From assembly GCA_028289125.1 (NCBI GenBank), contig JAQGGZ010000010.1, forward strand, positions 62,001-126,000: DNA of 64,000 bases. The letters run 5' to 3'. Position numbers and translations under genes: made by a program. A model generated the notes under the pieces. It worked only from the letters and a program-made list of their open reading frames with translations, searched no databases and was not told the origin of the DNA. Source of the stretch: Candidatus Saccharimonadota bacterium (GTDB taxonomy: Bacteria; Patescibacteriota; Saccharimonadia; Saccharimonadales; UBA4665). Positions 9,551 through 17,592 of this stretch are shown one piece after another (within the stretch, counting starts at the first letter, position 1; every line of letters begins with the position of its first letter).

Positions 9551-10546
9551 GTGAGTGGAATGCTTCACGAAATGAACCGCCGTTTAGGGTATCTCGGACG
9601 AGCCGGCAGGATTATCGTTGCTTGCGTGCTGACGATGGCGATCGCAGCCACGACGTTTACGCCGGCCTTTGCTGCCGAGGCCGTTCCAGCTCAACAGCCT
9701 GTCGGACTGACAGTATCTCCACCGACCTTTGAATTTTCGGCGAATCCGGGCGAGACCGTCAGCAACAGTATCCGCGTCGAAAACATCACCGACCAGCCGT
9801 TGGACGTATCCGTCGATGTGCGTAACTTCAGTGCACTTGGAGAAGAAGGTCAGGTCAACCTGACCAGTGAAGATAATCCATATGCGATGGCGGCGTGGGT
9901 CAAAGTCGCGCCAACGAAGGATACGATCGCCGCCAAGGACTCCAAGACGTTCGAATATACCATCACGGTCCCATCGAACGCCCAACCAGGCGGCCGATTC
10001 GGCTCGATCGTATTTAAGACGACACCGCAAGCCGTTTCAGAAGGCAGTGGTGTGGCAGTCGGTCAAGAAGTGGGCGCACTGATATTCATGAAAATCGCCG
10101 GTGATGTCCATGAGAATGCCAGCATCGTCGGTTTTAAGACGACTCAAAAATTATACGAATATGGCCCGGTGTCATTCGAGACACGGGTCAAGAACGACGG
10201 CAACGTCCAATTCAAACCGCAAGGTACCATCACTATTGCGAACATGTTCGGCAAGGTCGTTCAGACCATTCCTGTCGACTCGCGTAATGTATTACCGGGG
10301 GCGGTCCGAAAGATGGATGCTGAGTGGAAGAACAAATGGCTTTTCGGTCCGCACTCGGCGACCGTCTCGCTGGTGTACGGCAGTAAGGGCCAGATCATTA
10401 CCGCTACGACTACCTTCTGGGCGTTTCCGTACAAAATCGCACTTGTCGTGCTCGCCGGCATTTGTCTCTTAGCTTTCTTCGTCCGACGCAATCGCCGCCG
10501 GCTCTGGAAGGCACTCAAGGTACTGTTTTCCAAAGATCAGGCGTAG
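9551..10546 (+). CDS. Membrane-anchored DUF916/WxL-interacting-like protein (second copy)
   Basis: The 331-residue paralogue of the protein at 7342-8331 has a signal peptide, an N-terminal sandwich opening VGLTVSPPTFEFSANPGE, a second sandwich with VKNDGNVQFKPQG, a transmembrane helix near 296-315 and an Arg/Lys-rich tail. SPPTFEF and NPGET-SNSIRVEN are typical of DUF916-like N-terminal domains. The GTG at 9551 follows a CATAAT box (9537-9542) by 8 nt, so the transcript may be nearly leaderless. An ATG at 9560 is an alternative. Two paralogues flanking one substrate-like protein suggest specialised partners for the two IYTxTPxY proteins. Confidence 0.75.
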   Translation: MSGMLHEMNRRLGYLGRAGRIIVACVLTMAIAATTFTPAFAAEAVPAQQPVGLTVSPPTFEFSANPGETVSNSIRVENITDQPLDVSVDVRNFSALGEEGQVNLTSEDNPYAMAAWVKVAPTKDTIAAKDSKTFEYTITVPSNAQPGGRFGSIVFKTTPQAVSEGSGVAVGQEVGALIFMKIAGDVHENASIVGFKTTQKLYEYGPVSFETRVKNDGNVQFKPQGTITIANMFGKVVQTIPVDSRNVLPGAVRKMDAEWKNKWLFGPHSATVSLVYGSKGQIITATTTFWAFPYKIALVVLAGICLLAFFVRRNRRRLWKALKVLFSKDQA

Positions 10547-10553
10547 GTCTGGT

Positions 10554-11933
10554 ATGCGAAAAATACTTTTGGTGGCAGCGACCGTCCTCAGCTTGGCCAC
10601 ACTATCCGTACTCGCAGTAAGTGGCACTACACAAGCCGACGTCGCAGTCTCGCTACCTGTGGGCGACACGTTCATGAACGTGTCAGGCAAGACGTCGCCA
10701 CGAGCTTTCGTCACGATAAAAGATGACGATAACGTGATCGGCACTCTGACGGCCGAGGCAGACGGTACTTTTAGTAAGACCCTCGTGGCTCAGAGGCCAG
10801 GCATCCACACGCTGAGCATATATGCGCGTGATACCGATGACGAAATCAGCGATAGCGCTGTAGTCTCGGTGAGCCTGGCCGAACATGGCCAGACTAACAT
10901 CTCGGTCTTTTTGCCACCGACCATCGTGGTCTCGAGCCTGGTAACGAAGCCTGATGCCCAACTCAGCCTGAGCGGTATGACCGTGCCTGGCAGCACGGTA
11001 TTCCTCCGTATCGATGACATGACGTCAATGCAGGCTCAAGCCGACGCAGCAGGCAGATGGCAGATTATCATCAACCCAGGGCAGGTGAAGGGCGGCAACC
11101 ATAGTGTCTATGCCTTTGCGGCCGATAGCGATGGTACGCAGGGGTATCCTTCAGGCCCCCGCTTCTTTATGATACTGGCCGCTGAGGCATCATCCCCGGT
11201 TGGCGACCCTACGCGAAGCGTTTATCCCGCTCCAAGGATAACCGTTCCGACTGACAGGAGCGTCGTCCGCAGCCCGGTCATTGGCGTTGCCGGTCTGAGC
11301 GAACCCGGCGCGCAGATCGAGATATGGCGTAACCATCATCCGGTCGGGGCGGTATTTGCCGATACGATCGGTGGCTGGCTGATGAACGTCGCTCTTGAAA
11401 ATGGCGCGAATGAATTACAATCACGCGCTTGCAACAGTAAGGGTTGTAGCGAATTTTCAAAGTCTGTCATTGTGACGTACGCGGCGGATAAAGCGGTACG
11501 CGTACGTATGCAGGCGTCGCTTAATAACTATCGTTTCGAGCGGCCGGTCGGTAAGGCCTTGACGGTGGCAGTCAGGACGATCAACGGCACGGCACCCCTG
11601 ACCTACACATTTAATTGGGGGGACGGTGAGCACCAATCAGTTATCAGCAATGACCTCACAAGTGCCGCATCGCATGCCTATACCAAATCCGGCAATTACA
11701 CGGGTCATGTCCGAATCATAGATGCCGCTGGTCAACTGGTCGATATACCGTTCACGGTCGTGGTTACGAAGCCTTCGGCTTTCGGTAGCACCGTCGTACA
11801 ATCGGGCATCATCGGTATAAATGCCGTGCTGTTATATGCATTGTGTTGGACCATTGCGAATCATTCGCCGCTCGCGCCGCTGTTAGTCGGGAAGAAACAT
11901 AAGAAAAAGGTACCGAAGCGGCGTAAGGCCTGA
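10554..11933 (+). CDS. Ig-like and PKD-domain membrane protein of the surface cluster
   Basis: The 459-residue protein has a signal peptide, then about three beta-sandwich repeats of 80-90 residues with the GKTSPRAFVTIKDDD / GMTVPGSTVFLRIDD / GLSEPGAQIEIWRN signature of bacterial Ig-like domains. A PKD-type domain follows (NWGDGE, HAYTKSGNYT, near 340-395), then a transmembrane helix around 415-435 and a Lys/Arg-rich tail. It starts 7 nt after the second DUF916-like gene and closes the cluster. It is likely anchored in the membrane with its domains outside, perhaps as a scaffold or receptor. It lacks the IYTxTPxY tail. Confidence 0.72.
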   Translation: MRKILLVAATVLSLATLSVLAVSGTTQADVAVSLPVGDTFMNVSGKTSPRAFVTIKDDDNVIGTLTAEADGTFSKTLVAQRPGIHTLSIYARDTDDEISDSAVVSVSLAEHGQTNISVFLPPTIVVSSLVTKPDAQLSLSGMTVPGSTVFLRIDDMTSMQAQADAAGRWQIIINPGQVKGGNHSVYAFAADSDGTQGYPSGPRFFMILAAEASSPVGDPTRSVYPAPRITVPTDRSVVRSPVIGVAGLSEPGAQIEIWRNHHPVGAVFADTIGGWLMNVALENGANELQSRACNSKGCSEFSKSVIVTYAADKAVRVRMQASLNNYRFERPVGKALTVAVRTINGTAPLTYTFNWGDGEHQSVISNDLTSAASHAYTKSGNYTGHVRIIDAAGQLVDIPFTVVVTKPSAFGSTVVQSGIIGINAVLLYALCWTIANHSPLAPLLVGKKHKKKVPKRRKA

Positions 11934-11944
11934 CCGACTGAGGT

Positions 11945-12265
11945 TCAGAGGCTCAACATCGGATAAATGTCGATGACGACTTCCTCGTACGGATGTACGT
12001 CCTTAATGACCTGGATGATATCGGCAGCCTGGTGCTTTTCGCAAGCGACCTCAATACGTTCTTCACTGACGGCTTCCAGCTGATTGGCGGTACCGATGTG
12101 GGGATTCGCATTATCACTCGGTTTAAAGCGACCGACACCTTTCAGCGAAAAGCTACAGAATGAATACTCGCCGATCCTGCCTGCACCAGCCTTACCGAGG
12201 GCTTCACGGACTTCATCGGCATCTTTTTCAGGAACGAATACGACCAGTTTGACCAGTTCTTTCAT
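11945..12265 (-). CDS. Stand-alone YqfO/NIF3-insert-like protein
   Basis: This 106-residue protein matches by pattern the CutA-like domain inserted in YqfO/NIF3 proteins: KLVVFVPEKDADEVREAL, GAGRIGEYSFCSFS, GVGRFKPSDNANPHIG and a C-terminal HPYEEVVIDIYP. Such stand-alone forms are widespread and functionally unclear; metal or nucleotide binding is suggested for the family. I start at the ATG at 12265 because TATACT lies just 6 nt upstream (12272-12277, minus strand), predicting a leaderless mRNA. The upstream in-frame extension would contain that promoter. It converges on the surface cluster with an 11 bp gap. Confidence 0.8.
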   Translation of the reverse strand: MKELVKLVVFVPEKDADEVREALGKAGAGRIGEYSFCSFSLKGVGRFKPSDNANPHIGTANQLEAVSEERIEVACEKHQAADIIQVIKDVHPYEEVVIDIYPMLSL

Positions 12266-12391
12266 ATAGGCAGTATACCAAAACGCAGATTCATAAAAGT
12301 TCATATTGCATTGCTTATATGCAGGTATAAACTGAATGATATAAAGCCCAATCAAAAATAAGTTACACGAAGATCAGTAAGGAGGACGATT

Positions 12392-12874
12392 ATGTCAGTC
12401 ATCAAGTTTGCCACCCATATATGGTTTGATAAGCGGGCCGAGGAAGCTGCCAACTTTTATACGGGGTTGTTCGATGATGCGAGCGTCGATGGTGTCACCT
12501 ATGCTCCCGAAGGTGTGCCAGATGTCGAAGCCGGCAGCGTCCTGACAGTGGAGCTGACCATCATGGGCCAGAAGTACATTTTCCTCAACGGCGGGCCGCT
12601 GTTTCCTTTAGACTCGCAGGTGTCCTTATATGTACTTTGTGATGATCAGGCTGATATCGATAAATACTGGGACGCTCTTGTGGCGGATGGCGGAAAACCG
12701 GTGCGATGCGGCTGGTTGACTGACAAATTCGGATTGTCGTGGCAGATTATCCCCAAGCAGCTCGAGATGCTGATGGGTAGTGATGACATGGCGGTCGCGA
12801 ACCGTGTTACCGCTGCCATGCTCAAGATGGTCAAACTGGACATCGCTGAGCTGATGCGTGCCGCCAATGGCTAA
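12392..12874 (+). CDS. VOC-family protein (PhnB/glyoxalase-like)
   Basis: The 160-residue product has the PhnB-like form of the vicinal-oxygen-chelate fold: IWFDKRAEEAANFYTGLF at the start, the KYIFLNGGPLFPL strand, VSLYVLCDD and DKFGLSWQIIPK. Members are often annotated as 3-demethylubiquinone methyltransferase-like, but that activity is not established and no quinone pathway is visible here. A strong AAGGAGG lies 6 nt upstream of the ATG, and TATAAA near 12340 may be the -10. It is convergent with the next gene, with only two bases between the stops. Confidence 0.82.
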   Translation: MSVIKFATHIWFDKRAEEAANFYTGLFDDASVDGVTYAPEGVPDVEAGSVLTVELTIMGQKYIFLNGGPLFPLDSQVSLYVLCDDQADIDKYWDALVADGGKPVRCGWLTDKFGLSWQIIPKQLEMLMGSDDMAVANRVTAAMLKMVKLDIAELMRAANG

Positions 12875-12876
12875 TA

Positions 12877-13359
12877 TCATTCGACGCGCTGCGCGAACAG
12901 TTCTTCGGTCTCGCGCATAAATATTTCGGCTGTTTTCGGACCAACGCCGTGTAATTCCTGCAGGCGTTTCGAAAACTCGTCCTCATCAAGACTGTTCTCG
13001 AGCATATACATCAGCGAACCATCATAATTACGGACCAGTTGCTCCATGCATGTATGCAGGGCGCGGGCAGTCGTTTCGTCATACCGGGTGTAACGGCCTT
13101 CGTCGAGTAACCGGACAAGTGCCCGATGGGATGAGTCGAGGATGGCCCACGGCGTATCCAACTTACGGGCGACAAACAGTCGCCACGTCTGAGCCGCCAC
13201 ACTTGACTGGATAGGCTTGCCGAAAAGATAGGACAAGAGAAACCAGCGGAACATGTCATCGTCGCCAGTGCTTACGTCCAGACCGAAATCTGAGGCGTGA
13301 TGGACCGGCTTCGGCCGGGATGAGCGGGTGTGCTTTGAACCTTTTTCAGGGATTGGCAT
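12877..13359 (-). CDS. Helix-hairpin-helix (HhH-GPD-like) protein, function unknown
   Basis: The 160-residue protein has a basic N-terminus and a helical body, with an LHGVGPKTAEIFMRE segment near 138-152. That is the helix-hairpin-helix element used for DNA contact in endonuclease III-type glycosylases. The catalytic Lys/Asp pair and the iron-sulfur Cys cluster of that superfamily are not apparent, so an active glycosylase is doubtful. TACCAT (13366-13371) lies 6 nt before the ATG, predicting a leaderless transcript. It is convergent with the VOC gene. Confidence 0.6.
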   Translation of the reverse strand: MPIPEKGSKHTRSSRPKPVHHASDFGLDVSTGDDDMFRWFLLSYLFGKPIQSSVAAQTWRLFVARKLDTPWAILDSSHRALVRLLDEGRYTRYDETTARALHTCMEQLVRNYDGSLMYMLENSLDEDEFSKRLQELHGVGPKTAEIFMRETEELFAQRVE

Positions 13360-13482
13360 ACACCTATGGTATCAAAAACAGGGCTCCAAGTGATCCTTAA
13401 GGCCCGATATATACATTGGAGTATGACCTGTCCGCCAAGCGCGCCGGGTTACAAAAAAGTAATACCATAGGAGACATCAATC

Positions 13483-13986
13483 ATGAAGATAAAACGATCA
13501 TTACTCGTCGGAGCCACGCTGGCTAGCGTAGCTGTCGGCGGCATCGGCAGCGTCGGGCTCGTGTCGGCAGCGACTACCGATTCTGCTAGCGGAACTTCGA
13601 TTGTCGATACGATCGCGGCGAAGTTCAACCTTAATAAGGCTGACGTCCAGGCCGTGTTTGACGAGGATCGTGCCGCCCGAGAGGCTGAGCGTGAAGCCGA
13701 TCAGAAGCAGGCGTTGGCCGACGCGGTAAAGGCCGGTAAACTGACACAAGCGCAGTCCGATCACATCACGTCGGTCTTGAATGAGATCAAGGCACTGCGA
13801 GGTGACACTGATCCGCACGACCTCAGTGGCACCGTGAAGGACCAGATCAAAACCAAGATGGATGATTTACGGACTTGGGCTGACGATAACAATGTCGACG
13901 AGCAGTACATCAGGTTCGGGAGAGGCGGTCACGGCGGACCGAGAGATGGCTCCTCCAGTATGAGCAGTACGTCGACGACTAACTAG
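13483..13986 (+). CDS. Small secreted helical protein
   Basis: The 167-residue product has a signal peptide (cleavage after VSA near residue 29). A helical, charged middle follows (IAAKFNLNKADVQAVFDEDR, then REAEREADQKQALADAV, LTQAQSDHI) and a Gly/Ser/Thr-rich tail with the GRGGHGGPRDG segment. The AKFN-NKADVQ pattern resembles small exported proteins common in Saccharibacteria and Gram-positives whose role is unknown. An AGGAGA element precedes the ATG. The gene ends at a bidirectional hairpin shared with the next gene. Confidence 0.7.
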   Translation: MKIKRSLLVGATLASVAVGGIGSVGLVSAATTDSASGTSIVDTIAAKFNLNKADVQAVFDEDRAAREAEREADQKQALADAVKAGKLTQAQSDHITSVLNEIKALRGDTDPHDLSGTVKDQIKTKMDDLRTWADDNNVDEQYIRFGRGGHGGPRDGSSSMSSTSTTN

Positions 13987-14007
13987 ACGCTGCCCCTATT
14001 CCATAAA

Positions 14008-14033
14008 GAATGGCCTATATCCATAGGTCATTC
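14008..14033. terminator. Bidirectional terminator hairpin
   Basis: GAATGGCCTAT (14008-14018) pairs with ATAGGTCATTC (14023-14033) around a 4 nt loop, with one G-T wobble. It sits exactly between the convergent ends of the secreted helical protein and the G1 peptidase. It is flanked by AAA on the left and TAG on the right, so the poly-U is weak in both directions. Confidence 0.6.
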
Positions 14034-14045
14034 TAGCTATTTACA

Positions 14046-15134
14046 TCAGTTATGAACTGCCCAGAACCCAGTACCGGAACCGAGTAGTACAGTAGGGGTG
14101 ACTAATGGGCGGTTTGAGCTGTCTACAAGTGTTATGGGATCGGCATTGCTGCCGGCGATAGTGGAAACGACACCGTTCCTGGTAGTGCTACCGTTCGTGA
14201 ATTTAACGTGATCAAAGTCGTTGAACGGTACTAAGGAGCCGTCGAGATAACTAGGATCTTCCTCGATCCATTCAGCCGAAGAGTAGCTTGAGGCATAATC
14301 CACGACCGTGGCATACGTCTGGCCGCTGGTGGTATTCGTGATGGTGATATTCCACTTATGACTGGGCAGCTCGCTGATCGATGCGGCCATCGTATCGCCG
14401 GCTTTGACATTGAATGACGTCAGGGCCATGGCTGGCGCGGGTAGCAATTCGTAAAAGGCTGAAACGGTCACGGTCCCATCCGGGTCGACCATGTTGAAGG
14501 TGCCTGTCTGTATAAGGTCATCAGTGCTTACACCGCCGATGCCAATCCAGGCGGCGTCTCCGGTCGTCTCCGAACCGTTGCCCGTCACCGTCGGTACGAT
14601 CCAAGACCCTGAGACGGCTGTGAACTTACCGGTCATGGCCGCATAGCCGGCCCAATTGGACGAGTAGTAGCCGCTGGTAACCAGGGCAGGTGTGCTGCTG
14701 GCGGTATTGGAATCATTTTGAGAAGCAGCACTCTGATCAGGCGTGGCGGGGGCGGGGGCGGGCGCAGCCGCTGGCGTCGGTACGAGCTTTTTGGCGCCTG
14801 ACCCGGGCGATGGCTGCGTTGGGGCTACCGGTGTCGGGCTGGGCTGAGGCGCCACCGGTTTTGGTGCCGGTGCCGTAACGGCCGGAGTAGCTACCGGTGC
14901 TGGTGCTGGAGGCGGTGTGGGCTTCTTGGCGGTAGGCTTTGTGGCCGGGGCCGGTGCGACACTCGTCGGAGATGCTACGACAGGTGTAGGGTTGTGACGA
15001 ATCGGCGTGACGGTTACCACGGTCGTAACCGCGCCGGTAACGATAAACACGCCAAGGCTTACTTCAGCGGCCAAGCGCAGTATATGATGTAACCGGTAAT
15101 TTGCCCACATGAGGAGCAACCGCTGTCTGAACAT
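14046..15134 (-). CDS. Membrane-anchored eqolisin-like (family G1) glutamic peptidase
   Basis: The 362-residue protein has an N-terminal transmembrane segment (about 20-45), a long Pro/Ala/Thr-rich linker to about 150, and a C-terminal beta-sandwich domain. That domain has the G1 landmarks: SSNWAGYAA near its start, WIGIGGV, a Gln in DDLIQTGTF and a Glu in SAEWIEEDPS. These match the positions of the catalytic Gln and Glu in fungal eqolisins. These enzymes cleave proteins at acid pH. I chose the ATG at 15134; a GTG two codons upstream is possible. The Pro-rich stalk would let the domain reach through a cell wall. This is a surface protease, perhaps for nutrition or host contact. Confidence 0.82.
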   Translation of the reverse strand: MFRQRLLLMWANYRLHHILRLAAEVSLGVFIVTGAVTTVVTVTPIRHNPTPVVASPTSVAPAPATKPTAKKPTPPPAPAPVATPAVTAPAPKPVAPQPSPTPVAPTQPSPGSGAKKLVPTPAAAPAPAPATPDQSAASQNDSNTASSTPALVTSGYYSSNWAGYAAMTGKFTAVSGSWIVPTVTGNGSETTGDAAWIGIGGVSTDDLIQTGTFNMVDPDGTVTVSAFYELLPAPAMALTSFNVKAGDTMAASISELPSHKWNITITNTTSGQTYATVVDYASSYSSAEWIEEDPSYLDGSLVPFNDFDHVKFTNGSTTRNGVVSTIAGSNADPITLVDSSNRPLVTPTVLLGSGTGFWAVHN

Positions 15135-15169
15135 TTCCACTTCTGTTTGTGTCTTTAAGGGTTAGAATT

Positions 15170-15175
15170 ATTATA
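15170..15175 (-). promoter_or_regulatory. -10 box for the G1 peptidase gene
   Basis: On the minus strand a perfect TATAAT lies about 36 nt upstream of the ATG at 15134, leaving a leader of roughly 30 nt. The upstream -35 is weak (a CTTTAA-like region about 16-17 bp away). Confidence 0.5.
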
Positions 15176-15236
15176 CTGTAAAAAGACGCTTAAAGATAGG
15201 TCGGGGCGGGCTCTATGATGGCTTATAAATGTTGAA

Positions 15237-15282
15237 CGGCCCACGGTACTTGATCTCCTAATGGAGTCTTTCCCGTGGGCCG
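15237..15282 (-). other. Two-tier stem-loop between the unknown gene and the G1 peptidase gene
   Basis: CGGCCCACGG (15237-15246) pairs with CCGTGGGCCG (15273-15282), and an inner CTCC/GGAG stem (15255-15266) is capped by TAAT. It lies 25 bp downstream of the stop of the minus-strand gene at 15307-16188. It lacks a T-run, so it may be a 3' stabilising structure or an attenuator rather than a classical terminator. Confidence 0.5.
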
Positions 15283-15306
15283 GTAGTGCTAGGTGGTGCA
15301 GCGGTG

Positions 15307-16188
15307 CTACTTGGTGAAGCAGCCTGCTTCGAGGAGTTCCACCCAGAGGCGAATCATCCCGTTCGGCAGGGTCATCGTGTCCTGAAGGCTGGGCCACCAG
15401 GAGTCGGGCATCTTGCGGACAAGACGGGCTCCTGCCTGGCTGAACCAGACGTTGTCGTGTCCGAGGACCCGACGGACGTGGAGTGGAACGTACAGCGAGT
15501 TCGGTGTCGACGGGACGTAGATGTCCGCGCCTCCGATGAGCTCGTCGTACTGCCCGCTTTCCTTCAGGTGGATGAGCTGCTGCTCGAGAGACAGCGGCTT
15601 ACCGGCGTCGTTCACGCTGGGCAGCGATGCGAAGCGGAACATGCTCGGGTCATGTGCGCCCGAATGGACCAGCTGGTATTGCAGCGCCTGCTCCGTCGGT
15701 TCTTGTCCGACCGGGATTCCCGTGATGAGGGGATGCCGCCGATCAGCCGGTGCGTTGCAGACTCGCGAGCTGCCCAAGCAGACGACATGCCTGAACCGTG
15801 CACCAGCATCCTGTGCCGTCCGGATTTGCTCCAGTCGAAGCTTCGTCCAGTTGGTGATACCGGTGGGCCAGATGGCGACGCCGTCGAACTCGGTCGGGAC
15901 CTCCAGCCCCCGGAGGGACATGAAGGGGATCGGTTCGGTTAGCCCGAGCTGATGCTCGATCGCCTCGACGCGTTCCTGCACCGACTTGTTGGTGTCGGTT
16001 GCGGCGTCGATGAACGACTGCACGTTGTCTGCGAAGACTTTCGCAGTAGCGACGCGCTTGAAGAGATCCTGCAGGTCCTCCGGAGCAATAGAGGGCTTGG
16101 TAAGCCCCAGCATCTCCGCCAGGAGACGGAACTGTGACAGCTTGCGATTCCAGCCGCCGTTGTTCCATCCATCGGAAGGGACGTGCAT
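15307..16188 (-). CDS. Unknown protein with foreign-looking composition
   Basis: The 293-residue soluble protein is not one I recognise. Visible features are a Trp/Gly/Asn-rich start (MHVPSDGWNNGGWNRK), a long N-terminal helical part, a central RHVVCLGSSRVCNAP strand-turn with ITGIPVGQEPTEQ, and a compact C-terminal part with LYVPLHVRRVLGHDNVWF. The ATG at 16188 is chosen because GGAGG lies 8 nt upstream; the GTG at 16197 would overlap that site. Codon choice (GAG, CTG, AAG, GGG) is visibly more GC-rich than its neighbours, and it has a near-consensus sigma70 promoter, so it may have been acquired. LGSSR and the following GIPVG hint at a nucleotide-binding or phosphatase-like fold, but this is a guess. 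Confidence 0.65.
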   Translation of the reverse strand: MHVPSDGWNNGGWNRKLSQFRLLAEMLGLTKPSIAPEDLQDLFKRVATAKVFADNVQSFIDAATDTNKSVQERVEAIEHQLGLTEPIPFMSLRGLEVPTEFDGVAIWPTGITNWTKLRLEQIRTAQDAGARFRHVVCLGSSRVCNAPADRRHPLITGIPVGQEPTEQALQYQLVHSGAHDPSMFRFASLPSVNDAGKPLSLEQQLIHLKESGQYDELIGGADIYVPSTPNSLYVPLHVRRVLGHDNVWFSQAGARLVRKMPDSWWPSLQDTMTLPNGMIRLWVELLEAGCFTK

Positions 16189-16244
16189 GTCTCTCACCTC
16201 CTAGAGATATGTGCAGAGAAGGCCCAGTGCCAACTCATAAGATT

Positions 16245-16273
16245 ACCATAACAGTTTAATATGAAATAGTCAA
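16245..16273 (-). promoter_or_regulatory. Strong sigma70-type promoter for the unknown gene
   Basis: On the minus strand TTGACT (16273-16268), a 17 bp spacer and TATGGT (16250-16245). Transcription would begin near 16238, giving a leader of about 50 nt with a GGAGG site. This long, Shine-Dalgarno-led leader contrasts with the leaderless style of many genes in the window. Confidence 0.7.
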
Positions 16274-16337
16274 ATGCTAGGCATTAAAAATGCCCGCGTG
16301 AATAGAGGCCTTGTGACGGGTGACCGAGAGCCGGCGC

Positions 16338-16919
16338 TTATAAATAGGTCGCCGCCATGGCCATTGCGGCCAGGGTTTGGGCTGAAGCGGGTTGGTTGCC
16401 ACGAATGATACTGTCGTATAACTCCCCAAATGGCGCGGCAACGATACGCATATCTTGTTCGGTGGCTTCCACGTCTACGGGTGCGTCAACGGTAGTGAGG
16501 TCAGTACCAAGGTATATGGAGTCAACCTCGTTTGACACGCCTGGTGAGGGATACAGTGAGCCGATAAGGGTTAGGGATCCGGCGCGTTTGCCGATTTCTT
16601 CGGACAGTTCTGCATTGGCGGCAGCCGCCATCTCAATGCCGGCTTTCTTAAAACCGCCGGGCAGCTCAAGTGTTTCGGGTACGGCAGTGCCACTGAGGGC
16701 CCGGGCGTTCGGGCGGCTCTGGCGCACAAGATACGTTGTCAGATCTTTTTCAACCGCTACGATGTGCAGACAGTCAGGAATCGTCACGCCATGATAAGTT
16801 GCCGGGCGTCCGTCGGGCAGGATTAAATCAGTACTGCGATATCCATAAAATCGGTTATCAAAAGGGTTGCTCCCGGCGGGATAGACGGTTTCAGATTTGA
16901 TTTGCCAGGGGGAGGACAT
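16338..16919 (-). CDS. Nudix hydrolase (ADP-ribose pyrophosphatase-like)
   Basis: The 193-residue protein has a Nudix-type core: ELPGGFKKAGIEMAAAANAELSEEIG, covering the Nudix box but with Ala in place of the usual Arg before the Glu pair and slightly shorter spacing. The SLYPSPGVSNEVDSIYL strand after the box is typical of ADP-ribose and GDP-sugar hydrolases. I start at the ATG at 16919, preceded by TTTAAT at 6 nt; the longer frame adds a hydrophobic stretch unlikely to be real. A second Nudix gene lies at 50323-50745. The substrate is probably a nucleoside diphosphate derivative. Confidence 0.8.
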   Translation of the reverse strand: MSSPWQIKSETVYPAGSNPFDNRFYGYRSTDLILPDGRPATYHGVTIPDCLHIVAVEKDLTTYLVRQSRPNARALSGTAVPETLELPGGFKKAGIEMAAAANAELSEEIGKRAGSLTLIGSLYPSPGVSNEVDSIYLGTDLTTVDAPVDVEATEQDMRIVAAPFGELYDSIIRGNQPASAQTLAAMAMAATYL

Positions 16920-17001
16920 TACTACATTAAAGCATAAAAAGAATAACACGTCAATATACCAGGCATGGTACTGCCATCTTGTGCAGCAGGCAACCTAGAG
17001 C

Positions 17002-17592
17002 CTAAGTCGGTTCATTCATTTCGTGCAGTTCTTTGCGGGCATCTTTCAGTTTGTCTGCCCAGAACCCGGTGTGGTCGAGTATCAGCTGGATTTGTTCAGC
17101 ATGAGAGTCTTCGAATTTGTGAAGCCCTTCTTCGTCCAGATGATGATAGTAGTCCGGCATAAGAAGTTGCTCGCGGAGGTCATACATACGCAGTTCGCCG
17201 CATATGCCCCGTAGATGCTCAACCGCCCGAGCCCCGCCCGCCAGGCTGCCGTAGCTTACGTATGACACGGGCTTGTAATTCCATTCTTCAAAAAGGTAAT
17301 CAATGGCATTTTTAAGGGCGGCCGGTACCGAGTGATTGTACTCACCGGTGACGAATATGAAGCCATCTGCTTCTTCGATCATCTGTGACCATGCTTTTGT
17401 ATGATCCTTGGTGTACTGGCGCATCATCGGCGGTGTAGGTTCGTCGAGCAGAGGCAGATCCACATCCTTAAGGTCTATCAGTTCGAACTGATGTTCGGTC
17501 ACTTGCTCGGCCTGTTTCATGACCCACTCGGCCGGCTGTATTCCGAATCGGTTTGGCCGTGTCGAGCCTAGAATAATTTTCACTAATGCCAT
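17002..17592 (-). CDS. NADPH-dependent FMN reductase family protein
   Basis: The 196-residue flavodoxin-like protein begins with the phosphate-binding loop ILGSTRPNRFG and carries GEYNHSVPAALKNAID, the hallmark of NADPH-dependent FMN/azo/chromate reductases, followed by SYGSLAGGARAVEHLR. Such enzymes transfer hydride from NAD(P)H to FMN or quinone-like acceptors in the cytoplasm. The start ATG has an AAGGGGG Shine-Dalgarno about 8 nt upstream. It stands alone in its transcription unit, near the stress genes that follow. Confidence 0.88.
   Translation of the reverse strand: MALVKIILGSTRPNRFGIQPAEWVMKQAEQVTEHQFELIDLKDVDLPLLDEPTPPMMRQYTKDHTKAWSQMIEEADGFIFVTGEYNHSVPAALKNAIDYLFEEWNYKPVSYVSYGSLAGGARAVEHLRGICGELRMYDLREQLLMPDYYHHLDEEGLHKFEDSHAEQIQLILDHTGFWADKLKDARKELHEMNEPT

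Noticed and set aside
15286-15942. A long + strand frame opposite the 15307-16188 gene
   Set aside because: It is antisense to a gene with a good Shine-Dalgarno and promoter; its existence follows from the high GC3 of that gene.
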